From assembly GCF_021568285.1 (NCBI RefSeq), contig NZ_JAKGTQ010000001.1:372001-436000 (forward strand): a DNA stretch of 64,000 bases. The letters run 5' to 3'. A program made the position numbers and the translations under genes. Positions 1 to 8,300 of the stretch are shown piece by piece. Source of the stretch: Rheinheimera sp. UJ63. Lineage in GTDB: Bacteria > Pseudomonadota > Gammaproteobacteria > Enterobacterales > Alteromonadaceae. The stretch's first letter is position 1; each line of letters begins with the position of its first letter. Below the pieces are notes generated by a model. That model made no database searches, was not told where the DNA came from, and saw only the letters and a list, made by a program, of their open reading frames with translations.

Positions 1-237
1 TTGATTAAACAAGCCGATGATTGGCTGCCCGGCTTGCCAAAAAGTACTGAGCTCTTCGCGAATAGCAGAGCGCAAACGGGCTTCATAATCCGTGTCAGCG
101 GCACGAAAAATTTCCATAAAAAGTGGGTCATCATGATAAGACTGATATAACACGGAAGCAGCCAGTTTTAAATCTTCGCCTCCCAACAAACTGGCCGTTA
201 ATTGAGAGGGTTCAAAATTAGTTACCTGAGCTAACAT
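1..237 (-). CDS. GNAT-like acetyltransferase, N-terminal part only
   Basis: A leftward reading frame of 79 codons begins at 237 and runs off the left edge, so only the N-terminus is visible. It starts MLAQVTNFEPSQ and contains DDPLFMEIFRAADTDYEARL, a pattern I associate with the first helices of Gcn5-related acetyltransferases (a run of small helical residues, then DPLF). The acetyl-CoA loop would lie outside the window, so substrate and catalysis cannot be judged. A weak Shine-Dalgarno (CAGGTG) precedes the ATG. It is divergent from the DUF2789 gene. The GNAT assignment is moderately likely; another alpha/beta family is possible. Confidence 0.5.
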   Translation of the reverse strand, partial: MLAQVTNFEPSQLTASLLGGEDLKLAASVLYQSYHDDPLFMEIFRAADTDYEARLRSAIREELSTFWQAGQPIIGLFNQ

Positions 238-363
238 GCGGCACCTGCTATTGTTGTTGTTTTTTTATTCACAATAGCAGTGTCATGCTAGGTTGCCAAG
301 TATGATTTTTACAGGCTATGTATCGCTAATCACGCTGAGTCACCGTGCAAAAACGGGAATAAA

Positions 364-394
364 TACTATACTTAACGCCAAACAGGAGTAAAGA
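364..394 (+). promoter_or_regulatory. Putative -10 box and RBS of the DUF2789 gene
   Basis: TATACT at 367-372 is a near-consensus -10 box about 23 bases before the ATG. AGGAG at 383-387 is a clear ribosome binding site seven bases before the ATG. No convincing -35 box is seen at the expected distance. Confidence 0.4.
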
Positions 395-637
395 ATGGAT
401 ACCACAGCAACCACGTTAGAAAATTTATTCGCGCAACTCGGTTTAGCCAACAGTGCTAAAGCGATTGAAGACTTTATTCAAACGCACCAATTAACCGAAG
501 ACACCGACATTGCCAAAGCCCCTTACTGGAATGAGGCGCAGGCGAGCTTTATTAATGAGGCACTGCGTAATGATGCAGAATGGTGCGAAGTGATTGATGA
601 ATTAAATGCGCAACTACATCAAGTTGCTGCGCAATAA
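395..637 (+). CDS. DUF2789 family protein
   Basis: This 80-residue acidic cytosolic protein matches the DUF2789 pattern: an N-terminal LFAQLGL segment, a central FIQTHQL, then APYWNEAQASFINEAL and DAEWCEVIDELNAQL at the C-terminus. The family is widespread in Gammaproteobacteria and has no established function. The gene stands alone, with its own RBS and a probable promoter, and converges on the DUF3192 lipoprotein gene with only 7 bases between their stops. No signal peptide or membrane segment is visible. I am confident of the family but cannot suggest a role. Confidence 0.85.
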   Translation: MDTTATTLENLFAQLGLANSAKAIEDFIQTHQLTEDTDIAKAPYWNEAQASFINEALRNDAEWCEVIDELNAQLHQVAAQ

Positions 638-644
638 CCGTTGC

Positions 645-1022
645 TTATAGATAATTGTAGGCTTTCTCACCCCAACCACTGAGTTGATCGCCATGAAATA
701 CAATAGGCGTACATTCATCTTTCGTGGTTTTATTATCTCGGCGATTAAGTTGTGTGCGATAAAACAGCACTTGAACTTGCTCGCCGTTTTTCTGAAAGGC
801 TTCGGTGAAATCAGGTGCACCGAGTAAAGTTTTTACTTCTGCTACGGAAAAGCCTAACTGTAACTGGTTAATTTTTTTCAAATTTTCTTGTTGTGCTTTA
901 TCTGAAGCCAATTGATTTTTTGGCTCTTCCGTATTGCCAATAGCCACCACACAACCACTTAACCCCAACACCAGAAACGCCACTACACCGGCTTTAATCA
1001 TTTTAGTGCCCATACCCGACAT
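645..1022 (-). CDS. DUF3192 lipoprotein
   Basis: A 125-residue protein with a lipoprotein signal (positive N-terminus, hydrophobic stretch, LGLSGC lipobox with Cys near residue 24), so probably anchored to a membrane facing the periplasm. The mature part contains LQLGFSVAEVKTLLGAPDFTEAF, typical of DUF3192 and reminiscent of the LG-x-P segment of SmpA/BamE-like folds, then FYRTQ and a conserved DECT(P/A) motif. RBS AAGGAG lies 7 bases before the ATG. A second DUF3192 protein is encoded at 7896-8300 and shares the LG-x-PD-x-TEAF, LFYRT and DECT segments. Function unknown. Confidence 0.85.
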   Translation of the reverse strand: MSGMGTKMIKAGVVAFLVLGLSGCVVAIGNTEEPKNQLASDKAQQENLKKINQLQLGFSVAEVKTLLGAPDFTEAFQKNGEQVQVLFYRTQLNRRDNKTTKDECTPIVFHGDQLSGWGEKAYNYL

Positions 1023-1205
1023 AAATCTTCTCCTTTTAAGTAATGCCAGTAATCAATAAAGTATGATACTTAACACGCCAAACAAAGCAAAATTGACACC
1101 AAATTTAAAATGTAAGTATTTTCATGAACTTAAAAACATAGGGCTTTTGCTAAGGCCAAGGGAGTGGTAAATTAAACTACTTTTTGGTGAACCAGACTAT
1201 CCGCT

Positions 1206-1508
1206 ATGACCACGGCCATCCGTTTATTACAACACGCTGCAGCCCAATTGCGTCAAGAAGGCAAAAAGCCCAGCTTGGCGCTGTTTAAAGCGAAACTGGC
1301 TGGGCAACTTAATGCACCAGAACTGTTTACAGCATACCAGCAATGGCGCCAGCAGCCGATCGCCGAAGAAGATCCTGCATGGGTCGCCGATCTGGCGTTA
1401 AGTCGGCCCATTAATGCCGAGCAAGATATGAGCAGCCAGCTTAACCGCATTGAACAAAAACTCGATTTATTAATCAGCCTGTTAGAAAACAATAATGTAT
1501 CTCGCTGA
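1206..1508 (+). CDS. Conserved hypothetical protein, possible small DNA-binding helix protein
   Basis: A 100-residue, mainly helical, cytosolic protein. The N-terminal half (LLQHAAAQLRQEGKKPSL, then a hydrophobic helix and YQQWRQQ) loosely recalls KfrA-type N-terminal helix-turn-helix segments, where a GK-x-P(S/T) motif precedes the second helix. The C-terminus (QLNRIEQKLDLLISLLEN) is a short predicted coiled coil that could dimerise. The last 14 bases overlap the start of the DUF2310 zinc-ribbon gene, so the two are very likely co-translated. The RBS is weak (GGTGA well upstream). I do not recognise the family with certainty. Confidence 0.55.
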   Translation: MTTAIRLLQHAAAQLRQEGKKPSLALFKAKLAGQLNAPELFTAYQQWRQQPIAEEDPAWVADLALSRPINAEQDMSSQLNRIEQKLDLLISLLENNNVSR

Positions 1509-2277
1509 GTTGCGGTTTCGGGTCATCGCTGATACCGATTTAACGCAGGCAGAACAAGCGATCCGTGCTTATATTGAAGCCTTAATATTTAATGGCCAAG
1601 TATTAGGCCGAGAATTTCCTACCGCATGGCAACAAGATGCGTTTAGCAGCCGGGTTGTACTGGCCAGCCAAGATGCCCTTGCCAGCAAATGGCACAGTAA
1701 GAGAGTGCGGTATGCTGAGCAACAATTAACCGTGGCGGGTCTCGGCTATGCCCAACTCACCTTACTGGGCGCTGATTTGATGTCACAGCAAACCTGCAAA
1801 GCCCTTCCCAAGAGCCTGATATTATTTACTAGCTTCGCCGATACCTGCTCACCCTTACGTTGTGCTGAAACCTTGCGACCCGTGCCACTCTTTTGGTTAT
1901 CCGCAGCAGAAGACGATTTTGAAGCATTGATCCGCTGGCAAATTCAATATCAGGCCTTAGATGAAATACAGTTACAAGAAGATCGGGTGCTACCGAAGAT
2001 CGCCGAAAACAGTCTGCAGCAATTACATAGCAAATTAAATCGACGCGGCCGCCAATTGGCACAGCAGATCAGTCGACTTAATCAGCTGCCGATCTGGTAT
2101 GCCCTGTACAGTGGCAGCAGTTCGGATTGTCAGCAAGACGCTAACAAATGTTGTCCCGGCTGTGGAGCTGATTGGCGTCTGGCGACGCCACGACTCGAGA
2201 TGTTTGATTTTCAATGCGATAACTGCCAATTGCTCAGTAATATCGCGTGGGAGTGTCAGTCAAAACAAGCGTCGTAA
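1495..2277 (+). CDS. DUF2310 zinc-ribbon protein, possibly nucleic-acid binding
   Basis: A 260-residue cytosolic protein matching the DUF2310 family, usually annotated as Zn-ribbon-containing and possibly nucleic-acid binding. The N-terminal two thirds has no motif I can assign. The C-terminus has two cysteine pairs, CCPGCG near residues 219-224 and CDNC near 241-244, spaced as in a rubredoxin-like zinc ribbon. The start overlaps the upstream hypothetical gene by 14 bases, and the 3' end overlaps the convergent syd gene by 22 bases. No direct evidence for the ligand. Confidence 0.75.
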   Translation: MYLAELRFRVIADTDLTQAEQAIRAYIEALIFNGQVLGREFPTAWQQDAFSSRVVLASQDALASKWHSKRVRYAEQQLTVAGLGYAQLTLLGADLMSQQTCKALPKSLILFTSFADTCSPLRCAETLRPVPLFWLSAAEDDFEALIRWQIQYQALDEIQLQEDRVLPKIAENSLQQLHSKLNRRGRQLAQQISRLNQLPIWYALYSGSSSDCQQDANKCCPGCGADWRLATPRLEMFDFQCDNCQLLSNIAWECQSKQAS

Positions 2278-2813
2278 GCTTGAGGGGTTAAACTGGCGAG
2301 AAACGACGGCAGGTCATCGGCAATTTTTTCCGAGACTTCTTTCCCAACATGCTCTAAGAATACCTCGCCGGTGCTATTTAACAGCGACAACATAATATTG
2401 GCGTCATCGGTTACGGCAAAAAATACCGTGGCTCGCTGTTTTAAGCGTTGCTTCATTAAAATATGACCAATGATGTTTTCTTGCAAACGGCTAATATCAT
2501 CTTGATTCCAAGGCAATAGTAAAGCTAACTTGCCACGTGGATGCGCTGCGGCCATATTCGCTGCATAAAAACAGCTGTAAAAAGCTTTAATAGAGGGATG
2601 CAGCGTTAACTCTAATGCTTGCTCAATATTGCTAAAATCCGCAGCGGGTTGCTGGGCAACAGGTAGCCAACTGACCTGATCCTCGGCTAACCATTGCTGT
2701 TGGCAAGGAGAAGGGCTAGCCGGATCGGCCCATGCCGTTAATGGCTGCGCCGTGGCCTGATGCCAAGTGACACTGTGTTCGATAAATTTTGCCAACGCTT
2801 GTTCAGTAGACAC
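2256..2813 (-). CDS. syd: SecY-interacting protein Syd
   Basis: A 185-residue protein matching Syd, a peripheral inner-membrane protein that binds SecY and may check assembly of the SecYEG translocon. Recognisable segments are the N-terminal A-x-x-x-F-x-x-x-S-V-x-W, then HPSIKAFYSCFYAA and the PWNQDDISRLQENIIGHILMK block, and a hydrophobic central region with C-terminal DDLPSFLASL. The start is GTG with RBS GAGGAG five bases away. It is divergent from queF, an arrangement common in related genera. It overlaps the 3' end of the DUF2310 gene on the other strand. Length agrees with the family (about 180). Confidence 0.9.
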   Translation of the reverse strand: MSTEQALAKFIEHSVTWHQATAQPLTAWADPASPSPCQQQWLAEDQVSWLPVAQQPAADFSNIEQALELTLHPSIKAFYSCFYAANMAAAHPRGKLALLLPWNQDDISRLQENIIGHILMKQRLKQRATVFFAVTDDANIMLSLLNSTGEVFLEHVGKEVSEKIADDLPSFLASLTPQAYDACFD

Positions 2814-2873
2814 CTCTACTCCTCGGGACAGTTATGATAATATGCGCGGTATTGTAGCTAAAAAGACAGAGAA

Positions 2874-3716
2874 ATGACAAAAAGCCATACCGACATTCTG
2901 GCCGACTTAAGTCTAGGCAAGATCACCGATTATGTTGATCACTACACTCCCTCGCTGTTACAAGCGGTTCCTCGTAGCTTAGGCCGCCAAACACTTGGCA
3001 TAAGCGATGCTGATCTGCCCTTTGTTGGTCAAGATATCTGGCACGGTTACGAACTATCTTGGTTAAACGCCAAAGGCAAACCCATGGTGGCGCTGGCGAC
3101 CTTTGTGGTACCGGTAGACTCTGCCAACTTAATTGAATCTAAATCCTTTAAATTATATTTAAACAGCTTTAATCAAAGCCGCTTTGCTGATTTAGGTCAG
3201 GTTTATCAAGCATTACAGCAAGACTTATCGGCCTGTGCTGGCAAGCCAGTGCAAGTTAGCCTACATAATGTAAGTGAAATCATGGCGTTTCAAGCAACCT
3301 GGATCCCGGGTATCTGTTTAGATGAATTAGATATTAGTGTTGACCAGTATCAGTACGATGCCAGCTTACTGGCATTAGATCCGAACCGAGATCGCGTTGA
3401 TGAAAAACTGCATTCGCATTTGTTAAAATCAAATTGCTTAATTACCTCGCAACCCGATTGGGCCAGTATTTATATTCATTATCGCGGCCCAGCACTGTCG
3501 CATGAAGCCTTATTAAAATATTTAATCAGCTTCCGCAGCCATAACGAATTTCATGAACAATGTGTAGAACGCATTTACACGGATTTATGGCGCTTTGCCA
3601 AGCCGGAATTTTTAGCGGTATATGCGCGCTATACACGTCGTGGTGGCTTAGACATTAATCCATTACGCAGCAGTGAGCCTTATCAGGCCCCCAATATTCG
3701 CTTAAGCCGCCAATAA
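2874..3716 (+). CDS. queF: NADPH-dependent 7-cyano-7-deazaguanine (preQ0) reductase
   Basis: A 280-residue long-type QueF, the cytosolic enzyme that reduces the nitrile of preQ0 to the amine of preQ1 in queuosine tRNA modification. The signature ESKSFKLYLNSFNQ is visible near residue 87. The catalytic Cys and Asp fall in the C-terminal half around SNCLITSQPDWASIYIHY near residue 190, and the HNEFHEQCVERI segment is conserved. Length equals the E. coli type (282). It is divergent from syd and is followed by a strong terminator, so it is probably monocistronic. Confidence 0.95.
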   Translation: MTKSHTDILADLSLGKITDYVDHYTPSLLQAVPRSLGRQTLGISDADLPFVGQDIWHGYELSWLNAKGKPMVALATFVVPVDSANLIESKSFKLYLNSFNQSRFADLGQVYQALQQDLSACAGKPVQVSLHNVSEIMAFQATWIPGICLDELDISVDQYQYDASLLALDPNRDRVDEKLHSHLLKSNCLITSQPDWASIYIHYRGPALSHEALLKYLISFRSHNEFHEQCVERIYTDLWRFAKPEFLAVYARYTRRGGLDINPLRSSEPYQAPNIRLSRQ

Positions 3717-3744
3717 TGTAACTCAAGTGGTAACTCAACACCCT

Positions 3745-3775
3745 AAAAGACAGCAATATGCTGTCTTTTTTCTTT
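3745..3775 (+). terminator. Intrinsic terminator after queF
   Basis: Arms AGACAGCA and TGCTGTCT with a 3-base loop, extended by A:T pairs and followed by a run of T. It starts 29 bases after the queF stop. Confidence 0.85.
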
Positions 3776-3879
3776 TAATCGGCCATAAAGCAGTAAAGTA
3801 GCCACAAAATCTGAAGCTAAACATGTAATATTACAGCCACACTTTCATTTTAAGGGTAATTCTGCTTTAATAGCGGCAC

Positions 3880-4035
3880 CTGTTGATGCTGACAACAGGC
3901 AATAGCAAAATGGAACCTGATAATGTTACATCTTACCCCTACAGAAGAAACCAGTTGGCTGCCTTACTACCTAACAAAGTAAGCCAAGCCAAAATAATAA
4001 AAAATATCGAAAAGCGAGCTTAAGCTCGCTTTTTC
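3880..4035 (+). ncRNA. Candidate small RNA or small-protein transcript ending in a terminator
   Basis: The 404-base gap between queF and the diguanylate cyclase holds its own structured block. There is a 7-bp hairpin (CCTGTTG/CAACAGG) near 3886-3910, and a longer imperfect stem from 3954 to 3993 (TTGGC/GCCAA with CTTACT/AGTAAG inside). A strong intrinsic terminator closes the block at 4010-4035. queF already has its own terminator, so this second one implies a separate short transcript. An open frame of 37 codons starts at ATG 3910 and stops inside the terminator stem; it may be accidental. No clear promoter or known RNA family is recognised. Confidence 0.35.
4010..4035 (+). terminator. Intrinsic terminator before the diguanylate cyclase gene
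   Basis: The perfect stem AAAGCGAGCTT/AAGCTCGCTTT is followed by further T residues. It lies 86 bases before the GGDEF start, so it ends a transcript from the intergenic region and not queF, or acts as an attenuator of the GGDEF gene. Confidence 0.8.
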
Positions 4036-4120
4036 CTTTAAGTTTTTTAGCTTTACGCTACCTTCTTAGCCCAGTCTGGGGATATACTTGGGTAATCAAG
4101 ACTCTTGGATCCCTTAGTAG

Positions 4121-5686
4121 GTGGCAGCATTGCAACAAGACCTGAAACAACAACTTAGCCAAGCCGTTTCTGCTCGAAAAACCTTAGAGCAAACTTACCA
4201 AAAGCAGTTTTCACTGCTTTCGCAGCTCGTATTACGCTTATCCTTACTGACAAAAGGCATTGATTTAGAACTGGATAATCGACTAGCTAAGTTACGCAGC
4301 GCGCTAAGTAAAAGTACAGATCTTGAAAATGTCTTACCCTTAATTAATGATATAAGCAGCAGCTTACAGACGCTAGAAAAGCAACAACAGCTTGAGATTG
4401 TGAAGATCCAACAAGAACTGACCCAAGCAGGCAAAATGCTGCAACAACAGCGAGGGTTACCTGATCAGTTACGCCGCGATTTACGCCAGTTATTAAGTAA
4501 AGTAGAGCAGCCCACCGCAACCTTACAAGCCTTTTTGCCGCAACTGACGCACCTAACGCAACTTTACCAAAGCGCATTAAAGGCGCATCAGGATGCCAAA
4601 AACAGCAACGTTTTAAGTGATGGCCATGCTGAGCAAGAGCGCTATGCACATATTTGTCGGCAACTGACCTTAGAATTGAGTAATTTACTGAGCGAGCTCA
4701 CCTTTACCGAAAAACACGCCCCAGCCGCTGAGCAAATCAAGGCCAGCTTACTCGGTTCGCTGAATGTTGAAGGCCTATTTGATGCCTGTTTAACCACCAT
4801 CAGTATTATCGCCAAAGGCTTGCAAGAAGAGCGGCAATCCTCTGAGAACTTCTTATTAAAGTTAAATGATGCGCTTGCCAGTGTGCAACAAGCCGTTGAA
4901 GCCACCTTACTAGACTCAGGGCATTTTCAACAAAAACTCGCCACACTAAATCAACAAATCGAAAATCAAATTGATGATTTAGGCAAGCAAACTAAAAAAG
5001 CACAATCTTTAGAACAACTTAAAATCTTGGTTATTGTGCGCATGAATGATTTAACCGAGTCATTAAATGAAAAAGAACGGCTAGAACAACAAGAACGACA
5101 AAAGCTGCTGGGCAGCTTGGTTGCGATGGAAGGTCGCGTCAAAGAATTAGAGCGTGATGCTAAAAGCTTTAAAGAACGTCTCGCCGAGCAAAGTGTTCGC
5201 AGTGCTCGTGATACTTTAACGGGGATCCCAAATCGTGCTGCATACGAAACCCGCCTGGATCTAGAATTTAAACGCTGGTTACGCCAAGGCACACCGCTGT
5301 GTATTATTTTAGGTGATGTAGACCTTTTCAAGAAAATTAACGACAGTTACGGCCACAGTGCCGGTGATAAAACCCTGCGGGTTATTGCCAAAACACTACA
5401 ACAATCGATTCGACAAACAGATTTTTTAGCCCGTTACGGTGGTGAAGAATTTGTGATCATCATGCCCGATACTAAACTGAGCCAAATCAGCGAACCTCTT
5501 AATTTAATTAGAGAAAAAATCAAAAAAATACCTTTTAAATTTAAAAATGAACATGTGCGTATTACCATTTCTTTCGGAGCCACTGAGTTTTTAGCCGGTG
5601 AACAACCGCGCCAAGCTTTCGACCGCGCCGATGAAGCCTTATACCTCGCCAAAAAAGGCGGACGGGACCAAATAGCATTAAAGTAA
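4121..5686 (+). CDS. Diguanylate cyclase with long N-terminal coiled coil
   Basis: About 521 residues, cytosolic, with no membrane segment. Residues 1-350 are helical and rich in Gln, Leu and Glu, with a clear coiled coil just before the catalytic domain. The C-terminal domain has [13 protein letters not shown], then [14 protein letters not shown] and GGEEF near residue 440, so it should make c-di-GMP from two GTP. RQTD five residues before GGEEF fits the inhibitory RxxD site, suggesting product feedback. The frame opens with GTG at 4121. TTG at 4130 has a better spaced RBS (AGGTGG, 5 bases), so the start may be three codons later. No sensory family is recognised in the N-terminus. Confidence 0.9.
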   Translation: MAALQQDLKQQLSQAVSARKTLEQTYQKQFSLLSQLVLRLSLLTKGIDLELDNRLAKLRSALSKSTDLENVLPLINDISSSLQTLEKQQQLEIVKIQQELTQAGKMLQQQRGLPDQLRRDLRQLLSKVEQPTATLQAFLPQLTHLTQLYQSALKAHQDAKNSNVLSDGHAEQERYAHICRQLTLELSNLLSELTFTEKHAPAAEQIKASLLGSLNVEGLFDACLTTISIIAKGLQEERQSSENFLLKLNDALASVQQAVEATLLDSGHFQQKLATLNQQIENQIDDLGKQTKKAQSLEQLKILVIVRMNDLTESLNEKERLEQQERQKLLGSLVAMEGRVKELERDAKSFKERLAEQSVRSARDTLTGIPNRAAYETRLDLEFKRWLRQGTPLCIILGDVDLFKKINDSYGHSAGDKTLRVIAKTLQQSIRQTDFLARYGGEEFVIIMPDTKLSQISEPLNLIREKIKKIPFKFKNEHVRITISFGATEFLAGEQPRQAFDRADEALYLAKKGGRDQIALK

Positions 5687-5718
5687 CAACGCTGTTGCCC
5701 GCAATCAGGAGATTGCCG

Positions 5719-7077
5719 ATGCAAGTACATCTTAACCCATTGGGTGCTATGGATTTATTATCCCAATTAGAAGTTGAACGCTTACAACAGAATACCGAAA
5801 ACGACACTTACCAACTGTTTCGCAACTGCGCCCTGGCGGTGCTGAATGTCGGTAGCCATACCGACAGTTCAGCGGAAATCTACGAACAATATCAAGATTT
5901 TTCCATTAAATTACTCAGCCGCGAGCGCGGCATCAAAATTGAATTAAACAATCCACCGCAAAGCGCCTTTGTCGATGGCAAAATTATCAAAGGGATCCAT
6001 GAACACTTGTTTGCGGTGTTACGCGATATTTTGTTTTATCACACCCGCCATAGCGGCGAAACTAACCCGTTAGATTTAAATAATGGCGTGCATCTGACAC
6101 ACAGTGTGTTTGATATTTTGCGCAATGCTCGTGTCATCGATGCCACCAGTGAACCTGATATGATTGTTTGCTGGGGGGGCCACTCCATTCGTGAAGCAGA
6201 ATATCACTACACGAAAGAGGTGGGTTATCAACTCGGTTTACGCGGTTTAAACATTTGTACCGGCTGTGGCCCGGGCGCGATGAAAGGCCCAATGAAAGGG
6301 GCAACCATTGGCCATAGCAAACAACGTATTCGCAGTGGTCGCTATTTAGGTTTAACCGAGCCAAGTATTATTGCTGCCGAGCCACCCAATCCGATTGTAA
6401 ATGAATTAGTGATCTTGCCGGATATCGAAAAACGCTTAGAAGCTTTTGTGCGCGTGGCTCACGGTATTATTATTTTCCCAGGGGGTGCCGGTACAGCGGA
6501 AGAGTTACTGTATCTGGTAGGGATCATGCTAGATAAACGTAACGCCGAGCAACGCTTACCGATCATTTTAACCGGCCCTGCCAGCAGTGCAGCTTACTTT
6601 AATGAAATTGCCGATTTTATTCAGCAAACGCTTGGCGCTGAAGCATTAGACTTGCTGGAAATCATTATTGATGATCCGGCGGCTGTGGCAAAACGCTTAA
6701 AACAAGGTTGTCAGGATGTGCGTGCCTATCGTAAATCCGTAGGTGATGCTTATCACTTTAATTGGACCTTGGATATCGCGCCTGATTTTCAACAACCTTT
6801 TATCCCAAATCATCAGAATATGGCCGCACTCGACTTGCACCTTGATCAGGACAAAGCGAAACTGGCGGCTAATTTACGCCGTGCATTTTCAGGTATCGTG
6901 GCCGGTAATGTTAAAGACGAGGGCATCAAAGCCATTCGTCAGCATGGCCCCTTTATTCTCAGTGGCGAGCCAGTATTAATGCGTTTGATGGATAAATTAT
7001 TGGCGGCTTTTGTTGAGCAAGGTCGCATGAAATTGCCTGGCAGCAAATACGAACCCTGTTATCGGATCTCTCAATAA
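5719..7077 (+). CDS. ppnN: Nucleotide 5'-monophosphate nucleosidase PpnN (YgdH, LOG family)
   Basis: A 452-residue cytosolic enzyme that splits purine and pyrimidine 5'-mononucleotides into base and ribose-5-phosphate; the E. coli form is activated by (p)ppGpp. The N-terminal block ([14 protein letters not shown]) and the central LOG domain are clear, with [15 protein letters not shown] near residue 182 and the signature [12 protein letters not shown] near 254. The ATG at 5719 is chosen over 5695 because CAGGAG lies seven bases before it and the protein then aligns with the E. coli N-terminus. xni follows two bases after the stop. Confidence 0.95.
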   Translation: MQVHLNPLGAMDLLSQLEVERLQQNTENDTYQLFRNCALAVLNVGSHTDSSAEIYEQYQDFSIKLLSRERGIKIELNNPPQSAFVDGKIIKGIHEHLFAVLRDILFYHTRHSGETNPLDLNNGVHLTHSVFDILRNARVIDATSEPDMIVCWGGHSIREAEYHYTKEVGYQLGLRGLNICTGCGPGAMKGPMKGATIGHSKQRIRSGRYLGLTEPSIIAAEPPNPIVNELVILPDIEKRLEAFVRVAHGIIIFPGGAGTAEELLYLVGIMLDKRNAEQRLPIILTGPASSAAYFNEIADFIQQTLGAEALDLLEIIIDDPAAVAKRLKQGCQDVRAYRKSVGDAYHFNWTLDIAPDFQQPFIPNHQNMAALDLHLDQDKAKLAANLRRAFSGIVAGNVKDEGIKAIRQHGPFILSGEPVLMRLMDKLLAAFVEQGRMKLPGSKYEPCYRISQ

Positions 7078-7079
7078 TT

Positions 7080-7889
7080 ATGGCTAGAGTAATACTATTA
7101 GATGCGCTGAATCTGATCCGTCGCTTGTATGCGGTACAAGAACGCCCCTATCTGCCGTTAGCGGAAGACGTTGCAGAGGGTACGCGTCAGCAAATTATTA
7201 GTAATACTCAACAAATGCTACTGCAAACGTTAAGTCGCCTGCGCCAAGAGCTGCAGGCCACCCATGCGTTAATGGTATTTGACGGTGACAATAGCAGCCA
7301 GTGGCGACAAAAATTATGCCCGCTGTATAAAGCCAATCGTAAGCCCATGCCCAGTATTTTAGCCGCAGCCCTGCCCGACTTATTAACCGCTACCGAGCTA
7401 AGCGGCGTGAAGTGCTTTCATCAGGCTGAATATGAAGCAGATGATGTGATTGCCACTATTGCCACCAAGATACGCCAGCACCAACAAGACGTGGTTATTG
7501 TCTCAACCGATAAAGGCTATTTACCGCTTCTGGGCCAAGGTGTTGAGATTTATGATCCTTTCGCCCGACACTATGTTAGCCGCGATCAGGTAAAAGAAAA
7601 GTTTGGTGTGCAGCCAGAGCAACTTGTCAGTTGGTGGAGCTTAGTGGGTGATAGTACCAATAATATTCCGGGGGTAAACGGTGTGGGCCCCAAAGGGGCT
7701 GAAGAATTTATGGCGCTAGGCCGCAGCTTAAATGATGCCTTGCAACACCCTGATTGCCCGAAAAAATTGAAACTAAAAATCACTGAGCAAAAACAAGATA
7801 TTATTCTTTATACTCAAATTCTGACATTGCAAACTCAATTAGCGCTGGGTTTAAACTTACAAGATATACGCTTAACGGAGTCATCGTAG
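7080..7889 (+). CDS. xni: Flap endonuclease-like protein Xni
   Basis: A 269-residue protein of the FEN/5'-3' exonuclease family (Xni, also ExoIX/YgdG), related to the DNA polymerase I 5' nuclease domain. Visible are LLDALNLIRRLYA at the N-terminus, YKANRKPMP, the acidic cluster YEADDVIATIA, VVIVSTDKGYLPLL, and the helix-hairpin-helix VVGxxxxN-like GDSTNNIPGVNGVGPKGA. It lies two bases after ppnN and six bases before the DUF3192 gene, so the three are probably one operon. It is slightly longer than the E. coli protein (251). Confidence 0.93.
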   Translation: MARVILLDALNLIRRLYAVQERPYLPLAEDVAEGTRQQIISNTQQMLLQTLSRLRQELQATHALMVFDGDNSSQWRQKLCPLYKANRKPMPSILAAALPDLLTATELSGVKCFHQAEYEADDVIATIATKIRQHQQDVVIVSTDKGYLPLLGQGVEIYDPFARHYVSRDQVKEKFGVQPEQLVSWWSLVGDSTNNIPGVNGVGPKGAEEFMALGRSLNDALQHPDCPKKLKLKITEQKQDIILYTQILTLQTQLALGLNLQDIRLTESS

Positions 7890-7895
7890 TCGCTT

Positions 7896-8300
7896 ATGAA
7901 ATTTAAAACCCTGCTATGGTTTGCTGCTGGTGTTGTACTCTATTTTGTGAGTACTTTTGCTATTTTGCGTTTTTATCCCGACGACCCGACTCAAATGAAT
8001 TGGCAAGACCGCGAATCTTTTAATGCTAAAGTCATCCAACGCCTTGATCTGAAGCAACCCCTCGCGCAGGATGCACTGATCAATCGTTTAGGCAGCCCCG
8101 ATATTACCGAAGCCTTTGTACACAATAATCAAGTTTATCAACTATTGTACTATCGTACTCATCGTAAAGCCGCAGACGGTATTACCACTGCAGACGAATG
8201 TACCGCCTTATTATTTATTAATCGCCAACTGACCGCCATAGGTGACGACGCCACGAAACACTATCTGGAGCAGCAACCGCATGCCGGATCAATCGATTAA
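7896..8300 (+). CDS. DUF3192 membrane-anchored protein
   Basis: A 134-residue protein with one N-terminal hydrophobic segment (residues 5-26, LLWFAAGVVLYFVSTFAIL) and no lipobox, so probably a signal anchor with the rest in the periplasm. The soluble part has INRLGSPDITEAF, LLYYRTHR and TADECTALLF, the same motifs as the DUF3192 lipoprotein at 645-1022. It sits in the ppnN-xni run and overlaps the start of the HDOD-like gene by 20 bases, suggesting coupling. No function is known. Confidence 0.8.
   Translation: MKFKTLLWFAAGVVLYFVSTFAILRFYPDDPTQMNWQDRESFNAKVIQRLDLKQPLAQDALINRLGSPDITEAFVHNNQVYQLLYYRTHRKAADGITTADECTALLFINRQLTAIGDDATKHYLEQQPHAGSID

Noticed and set aside
3772-4120. c-di-GMP riboswitch controlling the diguanylate cyclase
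   Set aside because: No GEMM-type conserved core was found in the interval; the stems present do not fit that architecture.
8242-8280. Upstream start for the HDOD-like protein
   Set aside because: It would lengthen the overlap with the DUF3192 gene; ATG 8281 has a recognisable RBS.
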